Part shown: in pieces, positions 35,106-44,768 of the stretch
Numbering within the stretch: the stretch's first letter is position 1
Layout: every line of letters starts with the position of its first letter
The notes under the pieces: generated by a model
The model's database searches: none
The model's input: only the letters and a program-made list of their open reading frames with translations
Told to the model about the DNA's origin: nothing
Origin: Bacteroidota bacterium
Lineage (GTDB): Bacteria; Bacteroidota; Bacteroidia; B-17B0; Aurantibacillaceae
DNA length: 64,000 bases
Reading direction: 5' to 3'
NCBI GenBank assembly: GCA_016185125.1
Contig: JACPOC010000015.1
Coordinates: forward strand, 1-64,000
Made by a program: the position numbers and the translations under genes

Positions 35106-37772
35106 ATGGATTCCAATAAAGTACGGCAAACATTTTTAGATTTTTTTAATAGCAAAGGCCATCAAATTGTACCCAGTGCTCCTATGGTTGTTAAAGGAGA
35201 TCCCACTCTGATGTTCAATAACAGCGGCATGGCTCCGTTTAAAGATATTTTTTTAGGAAACGCTCCCATTAAATACCCGCGCATTGCCGATACTCAAAAA
35301 TGTTTGCGTGTGAGCGGTAAGCATAACGACTTGGAAGAAGTAGGGGTTGATACCTATCACCACACTATGTTTGAAATGCTTGGTAACTGGAGCTTTGGCG
35401 ATTACTTTAAAAAAGAAGCTATCAGTTGGGCTTGGGAATTGCTGACTGATGTTTATAAAATTGAAAAAGACCGCTTGTATGTTACCGTTTTTGAAGGAAA
35501 TAAAGAAGATGGATTGGAATTTGATCAGGAAGCTTATGATACATGGAAACAGTTTGTAAATGAAGACCGTATTTTAAACGGAAATAAAAAAGATAATTTT
35601 TGGGAAATGGGTGATATGGGTCCATGCGGGCCTTGTACAGAAATACATTACGATGGCAGAAGTGATGAAGACCGGAAAAAAGTAAGCGGGGCAACGTTGG
35701 TAAATAACGATGATCCGCAGGTGATTGAAATATGGAACAATGTGTTTATGGAATTTGAGCGTAAAGCCGATGGTTCTCTGGTAAAATTACCAAAACAACA
35801 CGTTGATACAGGAATGGGGTTTGAACGTTTGGTGCGTGTGCTTCAAGGTAAACAAAGTAATTACGATACCGATGTGTTCACGCCTTTAATACATAAAATT
35901 GAAGAACTGAGTAATCACCGTTATCAGCCTTTAAATGAAGCACAACATAAAAAACAGCAATTGGTAAATATTGCCATGCGTGTTATTGCCGATCATATTC
36001 GCACAATTTCATTCAGCATTGCCGATGGTCAGTTACCCGGAAATACAGGAGCGGGCTATGTTATCAGAAGAATTTTACGCCGTGCCATCCGTTATGGTTA
36101 TCAGACATTAAATTTAAAAGAGCCGTTCATGTACCGCATTGTGCCTGTTTTGGCTAACCAAATGGGCGCGGCTTTTCCTGAATTGCATACGCAAAAGCTG
36201 TTGATTGAAAAAGTGATTAAAGAAGAAGAACTTTCCTTTTATAAAACGCTTGATATTGGTTTGAAAAGAATTGATCAGGTTTGTTTAGATACCAACTCCG
36301 CCAACAAAAAAATAATTGACGGCAAAGTGGTTTTTGAGTTGTACGATACATTTGGCTTTCCGGTTGATTTAACTTCCTTGATAGCTCGCGGTTATGATTT
36401 GAGCATTGATGAGGAAGGTTTTAAAAAATACCTTGAAGAGCAAAAAGCCCGTTCGCGCGCGGCTACCGCAATGGATACAGACGATTGGATGTATGTGGAG
36501 GAAAACAAAAAGTTAACAGAAAGCAGAGAAAGAGAAACCGAGTTTATAGGCTATAACGAAACTGAATGCGAGACTTCCATTATACGTTTTAGAAAAGTAA
36601 AGGCGAAGAATAAAGAGCAATTTCATCTGGTGTTGAATAAAACTCCCTTTTATGCCGAAAGTGGCGGCCAGGTGGGAGACACCGGGGTACTTGAAAATGT
36701 AAATGAAAAAATAGCCATTACCGATACGCGAAAAGAGAACGGGGTCATCATTCATTTTTGCGATAAGTTACCCGAAAAATTAGAAGCTAAATTTACTGCA
36801 AAAGTTAATGGTAATAAACGTTTAAATACTACCAATAATCACTCGGCTACTCATTTACTGCACGCTGCATTACGCATTGTGCTTGGAACACATGTAGAGC
36901 AAAAAGGAAGTTTGGTTAATCAGGATTATTTGCGTTTCGACTTCTCTCATTTTTCAAAAATTACCGATGAAGAAATTCAAAGGATTGAAAAAATGGTGAA
37001 TACTAAGATCAGAGAAAACATTGCCGCAGACATTAAGCAGATGAGCGTTGATGATGCCAAGAAAACAGGAGCCATGGCCTTATTCGGCGAAAAGTATGGC
37101 GATGTTGTTAGAGTGGTAACCTTTGATAAAAATTATTCCATTGAACTATGCGGTGGCTGCCATGTGGAAGCAACCGGACAAATAGGTTATTTTAAAATTA
37201 TTTCAGAAAGTGCGGTAGCCGCTGGAATACGAAGAATAGAAGCTGTAACCTCAGTTAAAGCGGAAGAATTTTTTGAAAGCCAAACCAACCTGCTTCACGA
37301 AGTAAAAACGCTTTTAAAAAACCCTAAAGATCTTGTAAAAAGTGTTTCTGGCTTAATAGAGGAGAACCATGAATTGCAAAAGCAACTCGCTTTATTTTAT
37401 AAAGAAAAAGCTTCGGCAATTAAAAAAGAACTTTTAAGCAAGATTGAAAAGCGCGGCGACATTAATTTTTTGGTTGCAAATATAAATTTTGATAATGCCG
37501 AAGAGATTAAGAATATGTTGTTTGAAATGAAGAATGAAGTTCCTAATTTATTCTGCGTGCTTGGAGCGGATATTAAAGGTAAGCCCAGCTTATCGGTTGT
37601 TATTAACGATACTCTTGTAAAAGAAAAGAGTTTTAACGCAGGCAACATTATTCGCGAGCTTGCCAAAGAAATAAACGGTGGCGGCGGCGGCCAACCTTTT
37701 TACGCGCAGGCCGGCGGTAGCAACCTCAATGGATTAGCGGTAGCTTTGGAAAAAGCGAAGAAACTTATGTGA
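35106..37772 (+). CDS. alaS: Alanyl-tRNA synthetase
   Basis: An 888-residue enzyme that charges tRNA-Ala. The class II catalytic core is N-terminal (RQTFLDFFNSKGHQIVPSAP, then YHHTMFEMLGNWSFGDYFK). The editing domain shows the zinc-type NHSATHLLHAAL and CGGCHVEATGQIG motifs, and the C-terminal C-Ala domain ends with the glycine-rich GGGGGQPFYAQAGG. Length and order are normal. Confidence 0.97.
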   Translation: MDSNKVRQTFLDFFNSKGHQIVPSAPMVVKGDPTLMFNNSGMAPFKDIFLGNAPIKYPRIADTQKCLRVSGKHNDLEEVGVDTYHHTMFEMLGNWSFGDYFKKEAISWAWELLTDVYKIEKDRLYVTVFEGNKEDGLEFDQEAYDTWKQFVNEDRILNGNKKDNFWEMGDMGPCGPCTEIHYDGRSDEDRKKVSGATLVNNDDPQVIEIWNNVFMEFERKADGSLVKLPKQHVDTGMGFERLVRVLQGKQSNYDTDVFTPLIHKIEELSNHRYQPLNEAQHKKQQLVNIAMRVIADHIRTISFSIADGQLPGNTGAGYVIRRILRRAIRYGYQTLNLKEPFMYRIVPVLANQMGAAFPELHTQKLLIEKVIKEEELSFYKTLDIGLKRIDQVCLDTNSANKKIIDGKVVFELYDTFGFPVDLTSLIARGYDLSIDEEGFKKYLEEQKARSRAATAMDTDDWMYVEENKKLTESRERETEFIGYNETECETSIIRFRKVKAKNKEQFHLVLNKTPFYAESGGQVGDTGVLENVNEKIAITDTRKENGVIIHFCDKLPEKLEAKFTAKVNGNKRLNTTNNHSATHLLHAALRIVLGTHVEQKGSLVNQDYLRFDFSHFSKITDEEIQRIEKMVNTKIRENIAADIKQMSVDDAKKTGAMALFGEKYGDVVRVVTFDKNYSIELCGGCHVEATGQIGYFKIISESAVAAGIRRIEAVTSVKAEEFFESQTNLLHEVKTLLKNPKDLVKSVSGLIEENHELQKQLALFYKEKASAIKKELLSKIEKRGDINFLVANINFDNAEEIKNMLFEMKNEVPNLFCVLGADIKGKPSLSVVINDTLVKEKSFNAGNIIRELAKEINGGGGGQPFYAQAGGSNLNGLAVALEKAKKLM

Positions 37773-37808
37773 GTTTAACAAAAATTTGCTTATTCAATTT
37801 TTTAAACT
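37772..37808. terminator. Possible AT-rich bidirectional terminator
   Basis: AGTTTAA and TTAAACT arms with partly complementary AAAAATTTG and CAATTTTT inside, between two convergent genes (alaS and the CarboxypepD_reg-like gene). The stem is low in GC. Confidence 0.35.
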
Positions 37809-37852
37809 AAATTTAAATACCATAAAAACCTCCTTATTTCTTCTGTAAAGAT

Positions 37853-38548
37853 TTATCTTGTTCTTCCTTCGGCTTTATAAGCTCTGTAACATTCCATCAC
37901 CCTGGAGTAAAGGTCAAAGCCATCATGCGACATAATAAAATAATTACTCAGGTAATAGCAGTATTTCCTAAACGCGGCGTAATCAATTTTATCATCGCCG
38001 GTTAAGCGCTTAAGTATTTCAGGGCTCAGTTTTTTCTGCACTTCCTCTTCCTCAAAAAGCTCTTCAAATATTTTGGCAAGCTTTCTTATTTGCCGGCCTT
38101 CTTTACTGTATTGCATATAAAGCGCGGTAATGGGGCTGTTAAAATAATCCAGTTTTCTTATCTTGCTTTCGTCAATTACCTTATTCATATAATCGCGCTC
38201 GTATGGTTTTATTTTAAACGAAGTAACAGTTACCGTGTTTAGGTTAATCATAGCCTGAGCCATTACTAGTTTAACAAGGCCTTGTGCATTGGGTTTTAAA
38301 TTTTTTACGGCAATATACATTTTAGCGTAGCCCACGTAAGAGCAAATGAGGGTATCTTGTTTATTGGTGCTTAGTGTAAAATTTCCGTCATTATCGCTCA
38401 TGGTGCCGTTGCCGTTGCTTTTATTAATAATGTAAACAAATGGCATGGCCGTGCTGCTGTCTTTTTCTACAACACTACCTTTAATAATTTGCTGCGCTGT
38501 AATGTTAAACGTTAGCAGCAAAAAAAATATAACTTTCAGTAACTTCAC
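37853..38548 (-). CDS. Secreted protein with carboxypeptidase-like regulatory domain
   Basis: A 231-residue protein with signal peptide (MKLLKVIFFLLLTFNITAQ). Residues ~20-110 (IIKGSVVEKDSSTAMPFVYI, NGTMSDNDGNFTL, TLICSYVGY) are a CarboxypepD_reg-like beta-sandwich, the fold at the N-terminus of many SusC/TonB-dependent receptors. Here it is followed by a helical C-terminus of ~115 residues and no barrel, so it is a free-standing protein of unknown role. Confidence 0.85.
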   Translation of the reverse strand: MKLLKVIFFLLLTFNITAQQIIKGSVVEKDSSTAMPFVYIINKSNGNGTMSDNDGNFTLSTNKQDTLICSYVGYAKMYIAVKNLKPNAQGLVKLVMAQAMINLNTVTVTSFKIKPYERDYMNKVIDESKIRKLDYFNSPITALYMQYSKEGRQIRKLAKIFEELFEEEEVQKKLSPEILKRLTGDDKIDYAAFRKYCYYLSNYFIMSHDGFDLYSRVMECYRAYKAEGRTR

Positions 38549-38666
38549 ATCTCTAAAGTATATGTATAATATTTATTTATAAACATTGGTTAATAAATTT
38601 AACCTTTTTTAGGCACACTTTAATTTTAATAAGCGGCTTAATAGCAGTAAATTTAATCTCTTCCTC

Positions 38667-40376
38667 ATGGATAGTTTTATAGTATCAGCACGCAAGTACC
38701 GCCCCCAGCACTTTAACACAGTGGTTGGCCAGGCACATATTACCAATACTTTAAAAAACGCCATTGCAAATAATCAGTTAGCGCAGGCTTATTTGTTTTG
38801 CGGCCCGCGTGGAGTAGGAAAAACTACTTGCGCCAGAATTTTTGCCAAAACAATAAATTGCACGGGTTTAGAAGCCAATGGAGAAGCTTGTGATAAGTGT
38901 GAATCATGCGTTTCTTTTAATTCGGGAGCATCTTTAAATGTATATGAATTAGATGCGGCCAGTAATAACTCGGTGGATGATATCAGAAACCTGGTAGATC
39001 AGGTACGTTTTAGTCCGCAGTTAGGCGAATACAAAGTTTACGTTATTGATGAGGTTCACATGCTTAGTACGGCGGCTTTTAATGCCTTTCTTAAAACCTT
39101 GGAAGAGCCGCCAAAGCACGCCAAATTTATATTAGCCACTACCGAAAAGCATAAAATCATTCCCACTATTTTATCGCGTTGCCAGGTTTTTAATTTTAAC
39201 AGAATAAAAACCGAAGATATTAGTAATCACCTGGCCTTTATGGCGGGCAACGAACATGTTACTTTTGAGCCGGAAGCCCTGCACATTATTGCGCAGAAGG
39301 CAGATGGAGGCTTGCGCGACGCCTGTTCTATTTTTGATCAGATGGTTGCTTTTACCGGCAATCATTTAAGCTACAAGCAGGTTGTTGAAAATTTGCATGT
39401 GTTGGATTACGATTATTATTTTAAAATAACAGATGCCTTTTTAAATCAGGGTCTTCCGGAAATCATGCTCACCTTTGATGATATTTTAAAAAAGGGATTT
39501 GACGCCCATAATTTTTTAATAGGCCTGGGCGAACATTTACGTAACATTTTGGTAAGTAAAGATGTTCAAACCATTTCGTTACTAGAAGTGAGTGAAAGCC
39601 TCAAGCAACGTTACGCGCAACAGGCTCAGCTTTGCCCTTTAAATTTTTTATTAAAGTCGCTTGCCCTTATAAGTAAAACAGATGTAAATTTTAAGTCCGC
39701 CAAAAATCAACGGCTGCTTGTGGAAATGGCACTGATGCAACTTACCTTTTTAACCGCGTCGGCAGATGCGGAAAAAAAAAATGATGAATCTGAAGGGGTA
39801 GGGTCTGAATCTTCTGCAAATTCTGCCGCTAATACGGGGCAAAAAATAACCGCTTTAAAAGAACCTGAAATTAAGTTTGCGCAAAAGCCAACGGGCTCAT
39901 TTAATAACTCAAAAATAAAATCCGAATTCAGTTTAAATGAAGTTAACACAGGCAACAACAATAAAACCAACCTGCCCGGGCAGTTAACCGAAAAAGTAAA
40001 TACAATAAATAAAGAAGTTGGATTTGACGAAGTAAAGGCGGCTGTATTTGCTTACGCTGAAACCAAACAACAGCAAGGTTCAAGACAACTCTCAACCACA
40101 CTTACCACTTCGGTAATTACTTACGAAAAAAACATACTCTCACTAACCATTAATAACGAAACCCAAAAGGAACTGTTGCATACCATGAAGCAGGATTTTC
40201 TGGATGAGCTTCGCAAAATTTTGCACAACAATTTAATAACCCTTGAAGTAAAGATAAGTTTGCAGGCCAATCAGGCTAAGGCCTATAAACCCGCCGATAT
40301 TTTTAAAGTAATGGTTGAAAAGAATGCGGCTTTGCTCGAATTAAAAAAACGTTTTGATTTAGAGATAGATTATTAA
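38667..40376 (+). CDS. dnaX: DNA polymerase III subunit gamma/tau
   Basis: A 569-residue clamp-loader ATPase. Walker A GPRGVGKTT (46-54), zinc-binding cysteines in NCTGLEANGEACDKCESC (Cys65-Cys81), Walker B VYVIDEVHML (about 113) and domain III ending near KNQRLLVEMALMQL (about 350-363) are all present. The following linker and tau-like C-terminus (~373-569) include a Lys/Ser-rich region. An A10 tract at codons 369-372 lies exactly between these parts. Confidence 0.97.
   Translation: MDSFIVSARKYRPQHFNTVVGQAHITNTLKNAIANNQLAQAYLFCGPRGVGKTTCARIFAKTINCTGLEANGEACDKCESCVSFNSGASLNVYELDAASNNSVDDIRNLVDQVRFSPQLGEYKVYVIDEVHMLSTAAFNAFLKTLEEPPKHAKFILATTEKHKIIPTILSRCQVFNFNRIKTEDISNHLAFMAGNEHVTFEPEALHIIAQKADGGLRDACSIFDQMVAFTGNHLSYKQVVENLHVLDYDYYFKITDAFLNQGLPEIMLTFDDILKKGFDAHNFLIGLGEHLRNILVSKDVQTISLLEVSESLKQRYAQQAQLCPLNFLLKSLALISKTDVNFKSAKNQRLLVEMALMQLTFLTASADAEKKNDESEGVGSESSANSAANTGQKITALKEPEIKFAQKPTGSFNNSKIKSEFSLNEVNTGNNNKTNLPGQLTEKVNTINKEVGFDEVKAAVFAYAETKQQQGSRQLSTTLTTSVITYEKNILSLTINNETQKELLHTMKQDFLDELRKILHNNLITLEVKISLQANQAKAYKPADIFKVMVEKNAALLELKKRFDLEIDY
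39772..39781 (+). other. dnaX: A10 slippery tract in dnaX (candidate gamma/tau switch)
   Basis: Ten A residues encode the end of E-K-K-N (codons 369-372), just after domain III. In the -1 frame (or after one extra A) the next codon is TGA, giving a ~372-residue product. In the +1 frame (one A fewer) the frame ends at a TAG after about six codons. Thermus dnaX uses transcriptional slippage at a similar A run to make gamma, and E. coli uses ribosomal frameshifting at A-AAA-AAG. Confidence 0.7.
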
Positions 40377-40398
40377 AATATTTAATTAATATTACCTT

Positions 40399-43341
40399 AT
40401 GATTTCTACTATTAAAAAAACCGCAGTACTGATTTTAATAACCGGCAGTACATTGGCTCAAAAACCCGTGAGTAATATCAAATCGACTGAAACTAAAGGA
40501 GCGCCACTTCAATACGAACAGGCGGTAAACGACCCTTTAAACGCAAGGATTTACACACTCAAAAACGGAATGAAGGTTTATTTTTCGGTTTATAAGGATG
40601 CGCCGCGCATTCAAACGTATATTGGAGTAAAAGCCGGAAGTAAAAATGATCCGGCCCAGGCCACAGGTTTGGCGCATTATCTTGAGCACATGGTTTTTAA
40701 AGGAACCGATGTTTTTGGAACTAAAGATTATAAAAAAGAAAGCGCGGAGATTAAAAAAATTTCTGATCTGTATGAAACTTATCGTAAAACAAAAGACACC
40801 GGGCAACGCAAGAAAATCTATCACCGAATTGACAGTATTAGTGGTGTAGCCGCCAAGTACGCTATTGCAAACGAGTACGATAAAATGCTTGCGGCTATTG
40901 GGGCTGTAGGAACTAACGCTTACACTTCATTTGATCAAACAGTATATGTAAATGATATTCCCAGTAATCAAATCGAAAATTGGTTAAATATAGAATCAGA
41001 ACGGTTTAAGAAAATTGTTTTAAGATTATTTCATACAGAGTTGGAAGCTGTTTATGAAGAAAAGAATCGCGGGCTTGACAGTGATGAAAATAAAGTTTAC
41101 GAAGCCTTGATGGAAGGCTTATTTAAGAACCATACTTACGGCACGCAAACTACAATTGGTACCATTGAGCACCTGAAAAACCCCTCTATGGTAGAGATAA
41201 ATAATTTTTTCGATAAATATTATATAGCCAATAATATGGCCATAGTTATGAGTGGTGATTTTGATCCGGATAAAACAATTGTTCAGATTGAAAAAGCCTT
41301 TGGTTCTTATAAAGCTAAACCGGTTAATACCTACACGTTTCAACCTGAATTGCCTATAACTTCCCGCAGAGTTTATAACCTTACAGGACCCGATCCTTCC
41401 AATGTTAACATTGCTTGGCGTGTTGGCGGCATGGGTACCCGCGACGAGGAATTAGGTTCGCTTCTTGCCTCGGTGTTATATAATCGTACTGCGGGTTTAA
41501 TGGATCTTAATCTTAATCAAGCTCAAAAAGTTTTAAGCAGTAATGATTTTATGTACCCGTTAAAGGATTATGGTATGTTTGCCATGGGCGGCGAGCCAAA
41601 AGAAGGACAAAGTTTGGAAGAGGTTGAAAAATTATTAATGAGCCAGCTTGAGTTAATTAAAAAAGGAGAATTTCCGGATTGGTTAATACCCGCTGTAATT
41701 ACAGATCTTAAGCTTAAAGAAACCAAAGAGCTCGAATTTAATCAAACCAGAGCCAACACCATGTTGGACGCTTTTTTAAACGACCTTAAGTGGCAGGATG
41801 AAGTGAACAGGATGGATAGAATATCAAAGATTACCAAGCAAGAGCTTATAGATTTTGCTAATAAAAATTTCAGCGATAAAAATTGCGTGGTGGTTTACAA
41901 ACGTATTGGCCAAGATACTACTGTTTTAAAAGTAGAGAAGCCAAGCATTACCCCCGTAGATGTTGACAGAGACCATTCCTCGCCATTTGTAGAAAATATT
42001 ATGAAGGCTAAAACATCGGTAATTGAGCCACTGTTTATTGATTATGATAAGGATATTTCTAAATCAAAAATTAAATCGAATGTTGACTTGATCTTTAATA
42101 AAAACAAAGAGAATAATTTGTTTGAACTGTATTATAAATTTGATATGGGAAGCAATAATGATAAAACTTTGCCAATAGCGGTAAAGTACATTCCTTATTT
42201 AGGAACTACCGGAATGTCGGCATCTGATGTAAAGCAGGCCTTTTATAAAAACGGTTGCTCTTTTCAAGTATTTATTGATAATGAAAACACGTGGGTTAGT
42301 CTTAATGGTTTAGCTGATAATTTTGAAAGTTCTGTAAAGTTGTTTGAAAAAGTATTGGCCGACCCTGTAGTGGATGAAACAGTTTTAAAAAGCCTTGTAG
42401 GCGATATTATTAAAGAGCGCAATGATAATAAACTGCAAAAGCGTGTTATTCTTAACAGTGCTATGTTTTACTACGCGCGTTATGGCGCAGTTAATCCGTT
42501 TTCTTATAAACCCTCCGATGAAGAGTTAAATAAAATATCAGTTAATGATATTAAAAATAAAATCAAAAGTCTTACTTCGTATGAACATAAAATATTGTAT
42601 TATGGCCCGCAGGAACCTGCCGAGTTAACTTCCATATTAAATACAGCGCATATTGTTCCGCCAAAATTAAATCCTGTTCCCGCTTCTTATAATTTTGTTG
42701 AGAAGACGCTGGATAACGCTGTTTATGTAGTTGATTTTGATATGAAGCAGGCGGAAATTGTTATGCTTTCAAATGGCGGCAATTACAACGCTTCCGAAGT
42801 GCCACTTATAACTTTATACAACGCTTATTTTGGCGGCGGCATGAGCGGCGTGGTATTTCAAGACCTTAGGGAATCAAAAGCTCTGGCTTACTCTACTTAT
42901 TCACGATTTACATTACCAAACAAATTAAGTAAACTTTCTTACAACATGTCCTACATTGGTTCGCAAGCAGATAAATTAGCGGAAGCGATGAAAGGCATGA
43001 CCGATCTTTTAAATGATATTCCCCGGGCTGAAGGTAGTTTTAATTCTTCAAAGGAATTAGTTATTCAGGAAATGCGAACACAACGAATCAATAAATCCGC
43101 AATTATTTTCGATTATTTAAAAGCGCAAGAACTTGGTTTAAAAATCGATATCAGAAAAGATATTTACGAAAAAGTAAAAACATACACCTATGAGGATGTG
43201 AAAAAATTTCAGGATTCAAATATTAAAGGCCGACCAAAAACTATTTTAGTATTGGGTAAAAAAGAGGGCTTAGATATTAAAGTGTTAGAGAAGTACGGAA
43301 CAGTAAAGTACCTTACTTTAAAAGATGTATTTGGTTATTAA
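40399..43341 (+). CDS. M16-family zinc metallopeptidase (pitrilysin-like)
   Basis: A 980-residue secreted or periplasmic peptidase with signal peptide (to about TGSTLAQ). The inverted zinc motif HYLEH (His93, Glu96, His97) is in the N-terminal M16 domain and a downstream Glu-rich EEKNRGLDSDENKVYE supplies the third ligand region. The second half (from about residue 540) is the inactive M16C-like domain, containing SYIGSQADKLAEAMKGM. This two-domain layout is normal for the family. Substrates are unknown. Confidence 0.9.
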   Translation: MISTIKKTAVLILITGSTLAQKPVSNIKSTETKGAPLQYEQAVNDPLNARIYTLKNGMKVYFSVYKDAPRIQTYIGVKAGSKNDPAQATGLAHYLEHMVFKGTDVFGTKDYKKESAEIKKISDLYETYRKTKDTGQRKKIYHRIDSISGVAAKYAIANEYDKMLAAIGAVGTNAYTSFDQTVYVNDIPSNQIENWLNIESERFKKIVLRLFHTELEAVYEEKNRGLDSDENKVYEALMEGLFKNHTYGTQTTIGTIEHLKNPSMVEINNFFDKYYIANNMAIVMSGDFDPDKTIVQIEKAFGSYKAKPVNTYTFQPELPITSRRVYNLTGPDPSNVNIAWRVGGMGTRDEELGSLLASVLYNRTAGLMDLNLNQAQKVLSSNDFMYPLKDYGMFAMGGEPKEGQSLEEVEKLLMSQLELIKKGEFPDWLIPAVITDLKLKETKELEFNQTRANTMLDAFLNDLKWQDEVNRMDRISKITKQELIDFANKNFSDKNCVVVYKRIGQDTTVLKVEKPSITPVDVDRDHSSPFVENIMKAKTSVIEPLFIDYDKDISKSKIKSNVDLIFNKNKENNLFELYYKFDMGSNNDKTLPIAVKYIPYLGTTGMSASDVKQAFYKNGCSFQVFIDNENTWVSLNGLADNFESSVKLFEKVLADPVVDETVLKSLVGDIIKERNDNKLQKRVILNSAMFYYARYGAVNPFSYKPSDEELNKISVNDIKNKIKSLTSYEHKILYYGPQEPAELTSILNTAHIVPPKLNPVPASYNFVEKTLDNAVYVVDFDMKQAEIVMLSNGGNYNASEVPLITLYNAYFGGGMSGVVFQDLRESKALAYSTYSRFTLPNKLSKLSYNMSYIGSQADKLAEAMKGMTDLLNDIPRAEGSFNSSKELVIQEMRTQRINKSAIIFDYLKAQELGLKIDIRKDIYEKVKTYTYEDVKKFQDSNIKGRPKTILVLGKKEGLDIKVLEKYGTVKYLTLKDVFGY

Positions 43342-43387
43342 GAAATGAGGTAAGATTTATGAAACAAGATTTATGATTTACCGCGCC

Positions 43388-43440
43388 CTTCTAAAATCGA
43401 ACTTCTAAATTTAACCTCTAAAATCTAACTTCTAAAATAA
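43388..43440. repeat. Short degenerate tandem repeat (CTTCTAAAATCGAA-like)
   Basis: Four imperfect units of 13-14 bp (CTTCTAAAATCGAA, CTTCTAAATTTAAC, CTCTAAAATCTAA, CTTCTAAAATAAA) precede the proline dehydrogenase gene. The last unit ends next to its start codon. Confidence 0.55.
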
Positions 43441-43442
43441 AT

Positions 43443-44612
43443 ATGGTTTCCTTCGATAATACTGAAAACGCGTTCAAGGCAAAAACAAATTCTCAACTGA
43501 GTAGATCATATTGGTTGTTTAAACTTATAGGTAATCAAACTATGGTTAAAATGGGAGCAAAAACAGCTCCGCTGGCATTAAACTTTGGCTTTAAAGGATT
43601 AATAAAAAGTACAATTTTTAAGCAGTTTGTTGGAGGCGAAAACATTCACGATTGCTCCGCTACCATATCCGAATTGGGTAAATATAATATTGGAACCATT
43701 TTAGATTACAGTGTTGAAGGAAAAGAAAGTGAGCAGGATTTTGATAAATGCCTCAATGAAACTTTGGAAACCATTCACAAAGCTAAAGACGATAAAAATA
43801 TTCCCTTTTGTGTTTTTAAAGTTACCGGCTTAGCACGGTTTGATCTGTTGGTAAAAGTGAGCGCCTTGCATGTACTTACTACTGAGGAGGATAAGGAATG
43901 GAATCGCGTGAAGGAAAGGGTACGCCTTATTTGTAAAACTGCAATGGATAGCGATCAGCCTGTTTTTATTGACGCGGAAGAAAGCTGGATACAATCTGCC
44001 ATTGACAGATTAGCAGATGAAAATATGGAAACTTGTAATAAGTATAAAGCTATTGTTTATAATACGTTTCAGTTTTATCGTCACGATAGGCTTAACTACT
44101 TAAAAGATACTTTTGAAAAAGCAAAAGTTGGACATTACTTTGTTGGCGCCAAATTAGTTCGCGGCGCTTATATGGAAAAGGAACGGAAGCGCGCTGTGGA
44201 AATGCATTATCCATCGCCCATTCAAGCCAACAAAGAAGCAAGCGACAAAGATTATGATGAGGCTTTGCGATTTTGTATTGAGCATATAGAGCGTATCAGC
44301 ATTTGCGCCGGAACTCATAATGAAAACAGTAGTTTGCTTTTGGTTAAATTGATGAATGAAAAAAAAGTGGATCCTCAGGATAAACGTGTGTATTTTTCTC
44401 AGCTCTTAGGTATGAGCGATCATATCAGTTATAATCTTTCTTTAAATGGATATAACGTAGCCAAATATGTTCCCTACGGCCCGGTAAAAGAAGTACTGCC
44501 TTATTTAATTCGGCGGGCTCAAGAAAACACCAGTGTAAAAGGGCAAACAGGCAGAGAATTAAATTTGATTATCAAAGAAAAAAAGCGAAGAGCTAAAGGT
44601 TATACCAAATGA
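43443..44612 (+). CDS. Proline dehydrogenase
   Basis: A 389-residue FAD enzyme converting proline to pyrroline-5-carboxylate. Visible family signatures are KLVRGAYMEKERKRA (near residue 238), GTHNENSSLLLV (near 292), QLLGMSDHISYNL and the C-terminal NVAKYVPYGPVKEVLPYLIR followed by RAQENTS. It is a stand-alone ProDH rather than a PutA fusion. It probably has its own promoter; the upstream 100 bp contain short repeats. Confidence 0.92.
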   Translation: MVSFDNTENAFKAKTNSQLSRSYWLFKLIGNQTMVKMGAKTAPLALNFGFKGLIKSTIFKQFVGGENIHDCSATISELGKYNIGTILDYSVEGKESEQDFDKCLNETLETIHKAKDDKNIPFCVFKVTGLARFDLLVKVSALHVLTTEEDKEWNRVKERVRLICKTAMDSDQPVFIDAEESWIQSAIDRLADENMETCNKYKAIVYNTFQFYRHDRLNYLKDTFEKAKVGHYFVGAKLVRGAYMEKERKRAVEMHYPSPIQANKEASDKDYDEALRFCIEHIERISICAGTHNENSSLLLVKLMNEKKVDPQDKRVYFSQLLGMSDHISYNLSLNGYNVAKYVPYGPVKEVLPYLIRRAQENTSVKGQTGRELNLIIKEKKRRAKGYTK

Positions 44613-44768
44613 ATTTATGATTGAGGCTAAAGATACGAAGTGATTTTTTATCGAGACGATGTTTAAAAATTGTTGCGTAGCATTGCCTATGGAACTATTT
44701 TTTAAATAAGTATGGATATAAAAGGACGAGTATATTGGACTAAATTATAGATTTATTTGAGGTATTAA

